Shown: positions 54,970-63,383, numbered from the stretch's first letter. The stretch is DNA of 64,000 nucleotides from Psychroserpens sp. SPM9 (GCF_025153525.1 NZ_JANZNR010000001.1:744001-808000), one strand, 5' to 3'. The notes: generated by a model not told the origin, from the letters alone. A program made the numbers and translations.

Positions 54970-55989
54970 ATGGGAATATCATTAAAAACACATAAAATTC
55001 TTTGGGGAAAATCAGGTAATAAATGCTCATTTCCTGATTGTAAAATAGATTTAGTTATGGATGAGAGTGAAACAGATGACCCTTCTATCATTGGCGAAGA
55101 GGCGCATATCGTTGCTCGAAAAAAAAACGGACCAAGAGGTGAATCAGAATTAACTGGAGAACAGCGTGATAGATATAATAATTTGATTTTGCTATGTAGT
55201 ATTCATCATAAGTTAGTAGATGATCAGAAAAACAAATATACAATTGATATATTAAATCAATATAAGAGAGAACATGAACATTGGGTAAGCCAAAATCTCT
55301 CACTTGATAAAATAAAAGAACGTGATGAAATTATCTATGCAGGATATATTGATACAATTATTGAACTTGCGGATGTCAATTCTTGGAAAGCTTGGACATC
55401 TTATGTTTTTGGAGGAAGTTCACCCACTATGAATAATAAAACCATAAGAAATCTTCGAAAATTAATAGAATTTATTTTATCGAGAGTTTGGCCAAAAAGA
55501 TATCCTAAATTAGAAATTGCAATAATTAATTTCAAAAATGTAACTAATGAATTTCTTTCTGTGTTTGATAAATATGTAGAAAGGGACAGATCGTCAAGTA
55601 AAGGAAAAGAAGATTTCATGGTTTATACTGAGAAATTTTATAGAATAGGAGATTGGGATACTGAAAGGTATAATGATCTTTTAAATAAGTATAAATATCA
55701 TTGTTTATTAGTAGAAGATTTACTTTTAGAAATGACACGAGCAATAAATCATATTTTTGATTTAGTTCGCTTACACTTATTTCCAAGTTTTAGAATTAAT
55801 GAAGGTGTATTATTGATAGAAATTGGTCCTTTCTCAGATTTATCATGGAGAACATATAGAACTGAATATAAACAGGAAGAATTAGAAATTCTCTATCCTG
55901 GTCTTAGAAAGTTCATGGACATTAGAGAAAAAAGAGATCAAAGTAGAGGACAAGGTATTAACGAAGATTACTTCCCAAAAACCTATTAA
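54970..55989 (+). CDS. HNH endonuclease-like protein
   Basis: Residues 1-110 form an HNH unit with zinc Cys: KSGNKCSFPDCKIDLV, then IGEEAHIVARKKNGPRGESE and NLILLCSIHHKLVDDQ. This HNH form is the one seen in several nuclease effectors of defence systems. The C-terminal 220 residues are helical (LLVEDLLLEMTRAINHIFDL) and unrecognised; no SAVED domain is apparent. It ends 12 nt from the convergent TIR-STING gene. Confidence 0.8.
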   Translation: MGISLKTHKILWGKSGNKCSFPDCKIDLVMDESETDDPSIIGEEAHIVARKKNGPRGESELTGEQRDRYNNLILLCSIHHKLVDDQKNKYTIDILNQYKREHEHWVSQNLSLDKIKERDEIIYAGYIDTIIELADVNSWKAWTSYVFGGSSPTMNNKTIRNLRKLIEFILSRVWPKRYPKLEIAIINFKNVTNEFLSVFDKYVERDRSSSKGKEDFMVYTEKFYRIGDWDTERYNDLLNKYKYHCLLVEDLLLEMTRAINHIFDLVRLHLFPSFRINEGVLLIEIGPFSDLSWRTYRTEYKQEELEILYPGLRKFMDIREKRDQSRGQGINEDYFPKTY

Positions 55990-56001
55990 TAAAAGATTAT
56001 A

Positions 56002-57267
56002 CTAAAAATTATCAAATTCCTTCGTCTCCGAATGAAATTCCTCCCAAGTAATAAATTTTATAGTTTTGTTTATAAATTGCCTTAAATTATTATTTGTCTC
56101 CTCTTCTAGTTTATGCTTTAAAACTTTCATGAAATTCACTCTCTCTTTTTCCGATAAAAGTTCTATAATATCCTTATTGGAATTAAGCATTTGAATGGCA
56201 TCCAAAGAAATCGACATAGTAGTAGGAACATCATAAATAATACATTGTTTATTATCTACAGCGGAAAGACGTTTCTTAATATTCATCCCCATGTTCCTTG
56301 ATTTACCAGGCAGGTTATATCTGTCAGTAGACTTTTTCAAAAATGCTTTAATAATATCTGGATCGGCACCCTGGATTGAAGAAGGCTTAATGATCTTAAA
56401 TTGAATATCATCGCAAGTAGTTAAATAGGATACAAACTCTTGAATCTGAGGTTTTTTGTCAATCTCTTCTTGAACGGAGGCTGATATATTATTGGATACA
56501 ACATCAAAAATATTTTCAATTACAATTTTTAAAAAATTCTTGTAATAACCTATTGCTAATGATGTAGAGGGTAGAAAACCAATGTCGTAACCTTTAAAAG
56601 TCTTAACTATTCTTTTTTGAATCTTCTCTACTTGTAATTTAAAATCATTATAATCAAATTCCTTTTTTCTTTGCTCTTCACTTTCTATTTCCCTATCTGT
56701 GCCTTTATATTGGTATAATTCTAACCTGAACTTATTAGAATTATCGACATCATCGTCAGTTATTTCCTCTGTATCGTTAATGTTTTCTTTAAGGTCAGTA
56801 AAAAAGTCTTCAATAAAGTCTTTAGAATTATCATCAAAAAGAATAAAGCTTCGCTTTGCTCCAATACGACCTAAAAAAAGTCCAAATTCGAAAACAACAT
56901 TATGCCTCGTAGCAAGTGCTTTTTTGTATTTACCCGATTTATCTTTTCTGTACTGACTAACAATTTTGTCATCTGGAGAAAAAATAAAAATAGCAAAATC
57001 ATATATATCGGTAAAATTCTTTAACTGTTCAGCATTGTTAGCACTGCCGCCACTCGTTTTTGTTAATTGAAAAATCCCTTGGTGCCATGCATCGACCTCA
57101 AAAACCTCTTTATCAAAATATGATTGAGCCAGTTCTGAAATCCAAATAGATTCTGATACTGAACCTATGAAAACACTTGGCTTTCCAATTTCATCTATTT
57201 TCCCCTTTAGATTTTTGACAGCTTCATCATCTGGCAAATGTGGAAAATCATTATTATCCTCTCCCAT
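56002..57267 (-). CDS. TIR-STING effector (Cap12-like)
   Basis: Residues 30-175 are a TIR domain of the CAP12/Pycsar type: SVFIGSVSESIWISELAQ and the catalytic Glu region RHNVVFEFGLFLGRIGAKRS (E about 127). Residues about 230-415 match prokaryotic STING: GFLPSTSLAIGYYKNFLKIV at the start and IIYDVPTTMSISLDAIQM later. Known relatives bind a cyclic dinucleotide and then destroy NAD+. It is the last gene of the CD-NTase operon, 1 nt after the deaminase-like gene. Confidence 0.88.
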   Translation of the reverse strand: MGEDNNDFPHLPDDEAVKNLKGKIDEIGKPSVFIGSVSESIWISELAQSYFDKEVFEVDAWHQGIFQLTKTSGGSANNAEQLKNFTDIYDFAIFIFSPDDKIVSQYRKDKSGKYKKALATRHNVVFEFGLFLGRIGAKRSFILFDDNSKDFIEDFFTDLKENINDTEEITDDDVDNSNKFRLELYQYKGTDREIESEEQRKKEFDYNDFKLQVEKIQKRIVKTFKGYDIGFLPSTSLAIGYYKNFLKIVIENIFDVVSNNISASVQEEIDKKPQIQEFVSYLTTCDDIQFKIIKPSSIQGADPDIIKAFLKKSTDRYNLPGKSRNMGMNIKKRLSAVDNKQCIIYDVPTTMSISLDAIQMLNSNKDIIELLSEKERVNFMKVLKHKLEEETNNNLRQFINKTIKFITWEEFHSETKEFDNF

Positions 57268-57268
57268 C

Positions 57269-58042
57269 TTATTTAATTTTTGATTTGTAAAACTCTATAG
57301 CCTTAATATAAATATTCTCATTTTCCTTAAACTTGACTGAGTAGTTTAGAAAGACCTCTTCTGCTTTTAAGTAAATAAGCCTCGCTTCTTCAGATGCTAA
57401 GAATTTCGCTAAAATTTTCTCTTCATCTTCACTTAGAAACTCATGATACTTTTCGTCAAGCTCTGCACAAAAAGAGATATTGGACGCTTGTGAAATCACC
57501 TGTCTTGGATAAGGCTCGAAACCTCCTATTGGTGTTGTATCTATAGCTAGTCTTTCAAATGCCTTGCTGTAAGCAACATCTCGTTGACCATAAACAACCC
57601 TTTTTACAGCAGTCATGGTCATCATTCCTGCACACATCACACATGGTTCTAAAGTAGTATATATTGAATAATCCTTGAGGTTAAAAATTCTTGTTTCCTC
57701 TAAGTAACTAGTTATTGCTCTAACCTCTCCGTGCTGAGTAGCATTATCAGTTGAGTTTATGCAATTAAGTCCATAATGCACTGGGATATTTTCTTTATCT
57801 ACCAATAACGCCCCAATATTATATCCTCTACGTTCACGTCTTGGAATACTATCAGGCTGCCAATCTGCATAGACTAAACTGTAAATCAATAGAGAATGGA
57901 TATCATCTACTTCTTGTTGAATATCGCTTACTTTTTTCACTTTGAGAACTGGTTTTATAATTTTATCGGATAATGCCTTTGAGGAATCACACCCCAAATT
58001 TAAAAGTAAAAAACAGGCACAGACATAAATAATTCTATTCAT
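57269..58042 (-). CDS. Nucleoside/nucleotide deaminase-family lipoprotein
   Basis: Zinc deaminase core of the TadA/cytidine-deaminase fold: QHGEVRAI (His 104, Glu 106) and LEPCVMCAGMM (Cys 134, Cys 137), all catalytic positions intact. The N-terminus MNRIIYVCACFLLLNLGCDS has a good lipobox (Cys 18), which is odd because these enzymes are cytoplasmic. The C-terminal 100 residues are helical and unknown. It lies 15 nt after the membrane-protein gene and 1 nt before TIR-STING. Substrate unknown. Confidence 0.8.
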   Translation of the reverse strand: MNRIIYVCACFLLLNLGCDSSKALSDKIIKPVLKVKKVSDIQQEVDDIHSLLIYSLVYADWQPDSIPRRERRGYNIGALLVDKENIPVHYGLNCINSTDNATQHGEVRAITSYLEETRIFNLKDYSIYTTLEPCVMCAGMMTMTAVKRVVYGQRDVAYSKAFERLAIDTTPIGGFEPYPRQVISQASNISFCAELDEKYHEFLSEDEEKILAKFLASEEARLIYLKAEEVFLNYSVKFKENENIYIKAIEFYKSKIK

Positions 58043-58057
58043 AAAAATAACATCTAA

Positions 58058-58501
58058 CTAAAGTATTCCAGCAATTTTCAACCCAATAACCAAAATTAGA
58101 ACAAGAGCAAAAGGGATGTAGAACCACCGTATTGAACCAGAAAACATTACGCTAAACAATTTTTCTTCAATAAAACCCTCCGTACTCTCAGGGTCTAAAT
58201 TAAACCTTGTTCTGTCTTTTGCCTTGGGGTCAGCAATTACAACTTCATATAACTTTCTAAAAACCCTCTCTTGCCTTAGATAATAGGAGTCCAGCCACCA
58301 AAAAGGAATTAAAACCCCTATCATTATAAGCAAATAATATATACCATTGATATTGCTTAAAATTGAATCTTTGCCAAAAGCTATTAAGGCTGACATTAGA
58401 GTCATAGTCCATCCTTTTATTAAAAAGGAATTATTAGCCATTCTCCCTATGACTGACTGTATGAGGTCTAGTTCTTTGTGTAAGCTTAAATCTTCATCCA
58501 T
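58058..58501 (-). CDS. Small membrane protein in CBASS operon
   Basis: 147 residues. A helical start (LHKELDLIQSVIGRMANNSF) leads into membrane segments (LIKGWTMTLMSALIAFG; YYLLIMIGVLIPFWWLDSYY), a soluble loop with QERVFRKLYEVV, and a final pair at the C-terminus (WFYIPFALVLILVIGLKIAG). Proteins with IQxVIxRMAxNSF followed by KGW exist in many bacteria without known function. It could be a membrane effector or an accessory protein. Confidence 0.7.
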   Translation of the reverse strand: MDEDLSLHKELDLIQSVIGRMANNSFLIKGWTMTLMSALIAFGKDSILSNINGIYYLLIMIGVLIPFWWLDSYYLRQERVFRKLYEVVIADPKAKDRTRFNLDPESTEGFIEEKLFSVMFSGSIRWFYIPFALVLILVIGLKIAGIL

Positions 58502-58588
58502 AAGAACAAATTGTTTTATGTTAATTTATATAAAGATAAGAAATCTCTATATTGAAAAAACGTAAACCTTGTGTATTTAAAATAATTA

Positions 58589-59092
58589 TTAAATATCTAC
58601 CTCTATAGATTTTATCTTCTCTGATTCATGATTAACATTTTGTAATCTGTGATCTATATGTGGGTGTTCCCACTTACCCGTGATTTCATATAACTCATAA
58701 TAGACAAACCATTCCAGAGTCCATGGAACAATTGTATTAAATAGATTGTGTTTCTTAAAATTCCAATTAAGATCATCTGCTTCAGAGTGATAAAGGCATA
58801 GACTATTGTCCTCAGGAAACATGTGAATTTCCTCATTATATTGAATCTCTGGATCAATTACATAGACTCTTGGAGGTTGAAATCCGTCATAAACTATCCT
58901 AAACACGTAAGTAATGGATAGATCAGTTGGCTTAGTTTCTCCAGTACAAATAAGTTTTCCCTTTTTTAATGAACAATCAAGAAAATTATAATGCTTCTTT
59001 ATTAATCTTTTTTGAGTGTTAAGGGTGTGTGTTTTGAGATTATCAAAATGGTTGTTATTAAACCTGTTTTTATGAAACCTTCTATTGGCCAT
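58589..59092 (-). CDS. E2-like ubiquitin-conjugating protein of short type II CBASS
   Basis: 167 residues. The E2 core has YVFRIVYDGFQPPRVYVIDP, then IHMFPEDNSLCLYHSEADDL with the probable catalytic Cys 99, and VPWTLEWFVYYELYEITGKW near the C-terminus, the usual ending of bacterial CBASS E2 proteins. No E1 or JAB gene is present. Stand-alone E2 proteins act on the cyclase in short type II CBASS. Overlaps the CD-NTase gene by 11 nt. Confidence 0.85.
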   Translation of the reverse strand: MANRRFHKNRFNNNHFDNLKTHTLNTQKRLIKKHYNFLDCSLKKGKLICTGETKPTDLSITYVFRIVYDGFQPPRVYVIDPEIQYNEEIHMFPEDNSLCLYHSEADDLNWNFKKHNLFNTIVPWTLEWFVYYELYEITGKWEHPHIDHRLQNVNHESEKIKSIEVDI

Positions 59093-60143
59093 AATTTGTA
59101 TGTGGTTTGTGTTTCACACCTTCTGATGAGTTAATTTTACCATCTGAATCCGCATAAGCTGTACCACTCAATATTTTATTAGATACTGATTTTAATTGAG
59201 CTTCTTTAGCATCAGTATCCTCATCTTTACCTAGTGGAAACTTGTCTCCAAAATATTTTCTCCAAATTTTGCTGGCTCTGTTTTGATTCGGCTCATCATT
59301 AACAGCTTTTTCTGAGTCTTTTACAAAATCATCCAGATTAGATAAAAAATTGTTTTTTCTAGCTTCATCGTAGCTTTCAAAGAGATCATCGTAAGGTGTT
59401 GCGGGTACAATACATTCAAACGAGTTTTCTAAACTCTCTTGAATTTTAGCTAAAGTATCTTTTATTGCTACATCATCTCTGTCATTGTACTGAATATTAA
59501 TAGCAGCCAGAATGCACATCGCCAGGCCACTTGGCATTTTATTTCTTTTATAATCTCCCCAACCTTTAAGATATTTAACAATTCTTACTAATTGACCATT
59601 ATTATCTTTTTCATTCTTAAACCAGTCAACCACATCCTTTGGATCACACTCTTGCAAATCTTCATTCTTTACTGCTAATTGTGGATGTGACCAATCTTCA
59701 GGAAAATAATAAGCGGGGAGATCTATATGGTAATCAGCTTTATATATAACTCGTACGCACTTTTTCCTATGCTCAGGAGTAGTTGTAGTAACATCAGCTA
59801 CAGCATCCTTTATCCATTGTTGTAATGTCGTACCTGAAACACCAACTTCTCTTTTAAAATAAACTCCATCATCAACATCACACTCATCATCTTTTGTCAC
59901 TATGGTCGTCTTCATTTTGTAAGAACCTTGAATAAAAAATTCAGGATTATAATCTGGATGATTATCTTTAAAGTGGTTTCTTATTGCATCTCTAACCTTT
60001 TCTTTAGAGTCTTTTAGCTTATCATTTTTTGTTTTTGAAATTGTTAAATTTCCATTATAGTCATGGAATAATTTATTGCAGTTTGCCATCTTTAAAGTTT
60101 TTACAAGTTGTTCAATGACCATGCCATTGAATAGATATGACAT
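59082..60143 (-). CDS. DncV-like CD-NTase (CBASS cyclase)
   Basis: Nucleotidyltransferase with FFIQGSYKMKTT (Gly 73, Ser 74), DECDVDDGVYF (Asp 89 and 91) and YHIDLPAYYF (Asp 141): the complete active site. DVDDGVYF, DVVDWFKNE and VRIVKYLKGWGDYKR follow the order seen in Vibrio DncV. The protein is shorter (353 aa) than DncV. ATG 60089 (M19) is an alternative start. It makes a cyclic oligonucleotide; the product is not predictable here. The C-terminus (EGVKHKPHTNYGQ) is the likely E2 target. Confidence 0.88.
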   Translation of the reverse strand: MSYLFNGMVIEQLVKTLKMANCNKLFHDYNGNLTISKTKNDKLKDSKEKVRDAIRNHFKDNHPDYNPEFFIQGSYKMKTTIVTKDDECDVDDGVYFKREVGVSGTTLQQWIKDAVADVTTTTPEHRKKCVRVIYKADYHIDLPAYYFPEDWSHPQLAVKNEDLQECDPKDVVDWFKNEKDNNGQLVRIVKYLKGWGDYKRNKMPSGLAMCILAAINIQYNDRDDVAIKDTLAKIQESLENSFECIVPATPYDDLFESYDEARKNNFLSNLDDFVKDSEKAVNDEPNQNRASKIWRKYFGDKFPLGKDEDTDAKEAQLKSVSNKILSGTAYADSDGKINSSEGVKHKPHTNYGQ

Positions 60144-60280
60144 GGTAAAGAAGTTTATCAGTTATTTGTTAAAAGTTTTTATCTTAAACATGTATAATTG
60201 TCAGTTAAAAATTAATATTTATAATAATATGACTTATTGACATTCAGATTTTTATAACTTCCAGCAAAGAAATTATAAGC

Positions 60281-61198
60281 TCAATTTCTTTGCAACTCTA
60301 TTATCTCCCTTATATCTTTTGCTCCAACTATATTAGGATTCTTACGCAAAATATTATCAATATCCTTAACCACTTCATCAAATATATAATCAGGGTTCGG
60401 TTGCTTTTTAATTAATGTAATTGCTTCTATATATGTATCCATTGCATCGGAATCTCTACCAAGCATAATGAGTGCAAGACCTTTATTCGCCTTAACCCAG
60501 CCTAATTCGAACTCTGAAATTGATTTATCAGAATACTCGATACATTTATCATATTCACCATTTTCAAATTTTTTCCACCCCAATGCACCGAGCAATTCAG
60601 CTTTTTCTTGATTTGCAGACTTCTCTTTAACCGTTGTAGCTTCTGTTATAGCCACAACTTCTATACTTAAATTAATACCATTTAAAGCACTTGGGTTTTT
60701 AATACCTAAATACCATGTTCCAGATTTAATATCATCTATTCTAACGACTGCTTGTTTTGTGTTTTCAGCCATACCTTCAGGAAAATGCCTGTACTCACTT
60801 TTATCAAGAAATAAATTAAGATTACTACGATCAATCAAATAAACATCTGCCGATGCCTCTCCCTCAGGAACATCAATGGCTGAAATTGTACTTGAAGTTA
60901 TTCCTGTAGGGTCTGCAAGAATACCTCCAAGTTGAATAGCTAAATTCAAGTTCTTAGTTCCACTTTTACCAGCAGAGGTAGAGAAGCTATAATACCATTG
61001 AACTGTATTTGGTGGTAAGTCTATTTTAATATATGTCCGTGATTTACCTCCGAATTGCGATCTAGCACCTCCATTGATATATAAATCTCTACTTTCTACT
61101 AGCTGTTTTGTTTCTCTTACAATTTCAACCTCTTGAGCTAGTGTAACTTGAAATAATAAAAGTATAAGCAATTGTATGATAATCTTGTTTTTATTCAT
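60281..61198 (-). CDS. Secreted TPR protein of unknown role
   Basis: Signal peptide (MNKNKIIIQLLILLLFQVTLAQ), a roughly 150-residue beta-rich domain (RTYIKIDLPPNTVQWYYSFS, GTWYLGIKNPSALNGINL) and C-terminal TPR-like repeats (ALGWKKFENGEYDKCIEYSD, KGLALIMLGRDSDAMDTYIE). Probably periplasmic. It is upstream of the CBASS operon on the same strand with a 137-nt gap, so it may be an independent gene. Confidence 0.7.
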   Translation of the reverse strand: MNKNKIIIQLLILLLFQVTLAQEVEIVRETKQLVESRDLYINGGARSQFGGKSRTYIKIDLPPNTVQWYYSFSTSAGKSGTKNLNLAIQLGGILADPTGITSSTISAIDVPEGEASADVYLIDRSNLNLFLDKSEYRHFPEGMAENTKQAVVRIDDIKSGTWYLGIKNPSALNGINLSIEVVAITEATTVKEKSANQEKAELLGALGWKKFENGEYDKCIEYSDKSISEFELGWVKANKGLALIMLGRDSDAMDTYIEAITLIKKQPNPDYIFDEVVKDIDNILRKNPNIVGAKDIREIIELQRN

Positions 61199-61261
61199 TT
61201 TTTAAAAAGTTTAGGTTATAGATTTGAGAGCATACTATCGCTTTAAATATTATAATAGTTA

Positions 61262-61720
61262 TTAAATTAAATTATTTGAATTGATATAGTTCCTTATGCT
61301 ATCTGCTATATCATTTGCTCTGTTAGCAAGCTTGGTAGATTTGTTTGAAGACTCAAATCTTTCCCAATCCAACGAGCCACTAGATTTCAATATTCGAAAC
61401 GGTATAATTGTATAGCCATTATTGTTGAGAAAATTATAGGTGTCTGAGTAGTTTATCCCAGATGGTTGCTCTGCTAAGACTAAAACTTGTGGAACACTAT
61501 TTTTGAAATGTTTGCCCAGTTTAACACCAGTTTCTGAGGGAGATGCTGGAAGACAATAACAAATAAATCGTATAGATCTAAAAGATGGGTTTAAAAAAAT
61601 ATGTTGCCATCCTCTTCTCATTTGTTTTAATTTTCGTCCAGTGAACAACATCACAAACTCTTTAATGGTAGAAGTCTTTCCTGAGTTTTGTTCCCCTTCA
61701 ATTACAATAGCTAATCTCAT
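61262..61720 (-). CDS. Small P-loop ATP-binding protein
   Basis: 152 residues with an intact Walker A at the very start (IVIEGEQNSGKTSTIKEF). VPQVLVLAEQPSGINY may supply the Walker B-like strand. The fold looks like a minimal P-loop kinase or NTPase. No helicase or GTPase motifs. It lies between the TPR protein and the chimeric recombinase. Function unknown. Confidence 0.65.
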   Translation of the reverse strand: MRLAIVIEGEQNSGKTSTIKEFVMLFTGRKLKQMRRGWQHIFLNPSFRSIRFICYCLPASPSETGVKLGKHFKNSVPQVLVLAEQPSGINYSDTYNFLNNNGYTIIPFRILKSSGSLDWERFESSNKSTKLANRANDIADSIRNYINSNNLI

Positions 61721-61855
61721 CTATATAAGTTTAAAAGTTAAATTCATTACAATTCAATAAGCAAAAATACAATGACATTACTTATCTAGTTTACGGCAAA
61801 CCGTAGAGTTATGAGGGAGTTATTTATAGGAAGAATATTTACAAATATATTACAA

Positions 61856-62473
61856 TTAATTAATTGGATGTAGATTTTCAATCATTTCATGAAGGTTTTC
61901 TAAATCATCTTGAAGATAACGTTCAGTGGAAGAAATAAAACGATGTCCAGCCATATACTGAACCTCACGAATGTTATTGGAATTGAGCAAGTAGACGATT
62001 ACTGAAGCCCTAATTTGCTTCACATCCTTAACCTTATAATTTATACGCTTGAGGCGTTTAAATAGATGTCTTAAGATAATATCAAACCTATCTGAGTTAA
62101 GTGGAAATAAGGCGTCTGTGTGGCTTTGTATGGCATCTTGAAGTATTTGCCTGTCCTGTTCTATATATTTAAGCAGTGGCACTAATGCCCTTCTGATAAC
62201 TGATGTACCAACTTCCAAAAACTCAGCTAGCTTTCGAACCAGTTTCTCAACTGATGTTGAGTTGTAAAGATCGATGTTATGCCTAAGCGCATGAAACTCA
62301 TCTTCGATTCGGTTGATCTTTAAGGTGACCCTCATTCTATCGAGACCATGAACATTCAATCCACCCAAAACATGTAGCTCTAATACCTCAGTTGTATAAG
62401 TGAAATGATTAGGGTTTGATGTGTCAAAAGTATTCATGTCTGATAATAATTGCGCTTTGATATATTTATACAC
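61856..62473 (-). CDS. Chimeric protein: primase-like N-terminus and tyrosine recombinase C-terminus
   Basis: Residues 20-115 (TEVLELHVLGGLNVHGLDRM, then LRHNIDLYNSTSVEKLVRKL, AEFLEVGTSVIRRAL) resemble the N-terminal region of primase-like ATPases of flavobacterial elements. Residues 118-205 (VKQIRASVIVYLLNSNNIRE, VQYMAGHRFISSTERYLQDD) are the end of a tyrosine recombinase with the second Arg, His-x-x and Tyr. The core with the first Arg is missing, so recombinase activity is unlikely. It probably arose by deletion between two genes. Confidence 0.65.
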   Translation of the reverse strand: MYKYIKAQLLSDMNTFDTSNPNHFTYTTEVLELHVLGGLNVHGLDRMRVTLKINRIEDEFHALRHNIDLYNSTSVEKLVRKLAEFLEVGTSVIRRALVPLLKYIEQDRQILQDAIQSHTDALFPLNSDRFDIILRHLFKRLKRINYKVKDVKQIRASVIVYLLNSNNIREVQYMAGHRFISSTERYLQDDLENLHEMIENLHPIN

Positions 62474-62482
62474 AAATTTATG

Positions 62483-62506
62483 TTCAAATATATGCTTTAT
62501 TACACA
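62483..62506. promoter_or_regulatory. Second copy of the shared recombinase/XRE motif
   Basis: 24-nt sequence starting TTCAAATATATGC, 21/24 identical to 49263-49286, in the intergenic region between the chimeric recombinase gene and the divergent XRE gene. Confidence 0.45.
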
Positions 62507-62596
62507 ATAATAAAAATAAATTATTGTGTATTTTGCTATTTCAATTATTTGTCCCTACATTTGGTCGATAATCGACATTTATAAAAATCTTCCATT

Positions 62597-62992
62597 ATGG
62601 CTGATATCACCGATACGCAGAAATTACTATCAGAGAATCTAAAGGCTATTCGTAAGGAAAAAGGACTTAATCAGAATGTTGTTGCTGAGCGATCAGGAGT
62701 TATTGCATCTACGTACTCTAGGATTGAGACCTGCCAAGTAAGCCCTAATTTGTCTACCTTAGAAAAATTAGCTGAAGCTATGGAAGTTCCCATGGAACGC
62801 CTTTTCAAACAAGATACTCATGCTGACAAGACCTTACTTGAGAAATTGGAAATGATTAAGAATATGGAGGAGTATAACCAGCAGATCTTGGAGATTATGA
62901 TTGATACCGTTTTGGAGAAGGATAAGCTGGAGAGAACTCAAAAAGTTAAAATGAAGAAACGCTTATCTGAGCTTGATAAAATCAAGCATTAA
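62597..62992 (+). CDS. XRE-family transcriptional regulator
   Basis: HTH_3 domain at residues 9-65 (LSENLKAIRKEKGLNQNVVA, SGVIASTYSRIETCQVSPNL, STLEKLAEAMEVPMERLF) and a helical C-terminus (KMKKRLSELDK). Close relative of the regulator at 49361, with the same length and same position relative to a recombinase-type gene. It probably controls the element that once encoded the full recombinase. Confidence 0.9.
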   Translation: MADITDTQKLLSENLKAIRKEKGLNQNVVAERSGVIASTYSRIETCQVSPNLSTLEKLAEAMEVPMERLFKQDTHADKTLLEKLEMIKNMEEYNQQILEIMIDTVLEKDKLERTQKVKMKKRLSELDKIKH

Positions 62993-63026
62993 AATTCTGT
63001 CTTATCAAAAAAATTATAATATTAAA

Positions 63027-63383
63027 CTAATCAAACTTTACCTTAATTCTATCTGAAATTTGATAATGTTTTAATTGGTTTGGATAATCTAAAGACTCCC
63101 TTTCGTTCAGAGAATGTAAATGCATTATGCCATTTAAAGTAGTAACTATAAAAACAGTAAAAACCATTATTACTAAGAGAGCTAATATGTAGACTAATTT
63201 CAAATAGAACTTAGCCTTAATTTTCAACAACCCAATTATAAAACCCAAAAAAACAACTAAAGGAATCAATAACAATAGATTAGGAATAACAACTAGGTGC
63301 ATGTCCCTACCTAAAAAAAGCACTATAAAAAGAATAATTGAGCTATATAATATATATCTCAAAGAGTAAACATGGAAATTCAT
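63027..63383 (-). CDS. Small multi-helix membrane protein
   Basis: 118 residues with three to four predicted membrane helices (ILYSSIILFIVLFLG; LVVIPNLLLLIPLVVFLGFI; LKLVYILALLVIMVFTVFIV) and a short soluble tail ending RIKVKFD. No family is recognised. It is 17 nt downstream of the T9SS cargo gene on the same strand. Confidence 0.6.
   Translation of the reverse strand: MNFHVYSLRYILYSSIILFIVLFLGRDMHLVVIPNLLLLIPLVVFLGFIIGLLKIKAKFYLKLVYILALLVIMVFTVFIVTTLNGIMHLHSLNERESLDYPNQLKHYQISDRIKVKFD

Noticed and set aside
58654-58857. Minus-strand frame in another register of the E2 gene
   Set aside because: Out-of-frame shadow of the E2-like coding sequence.
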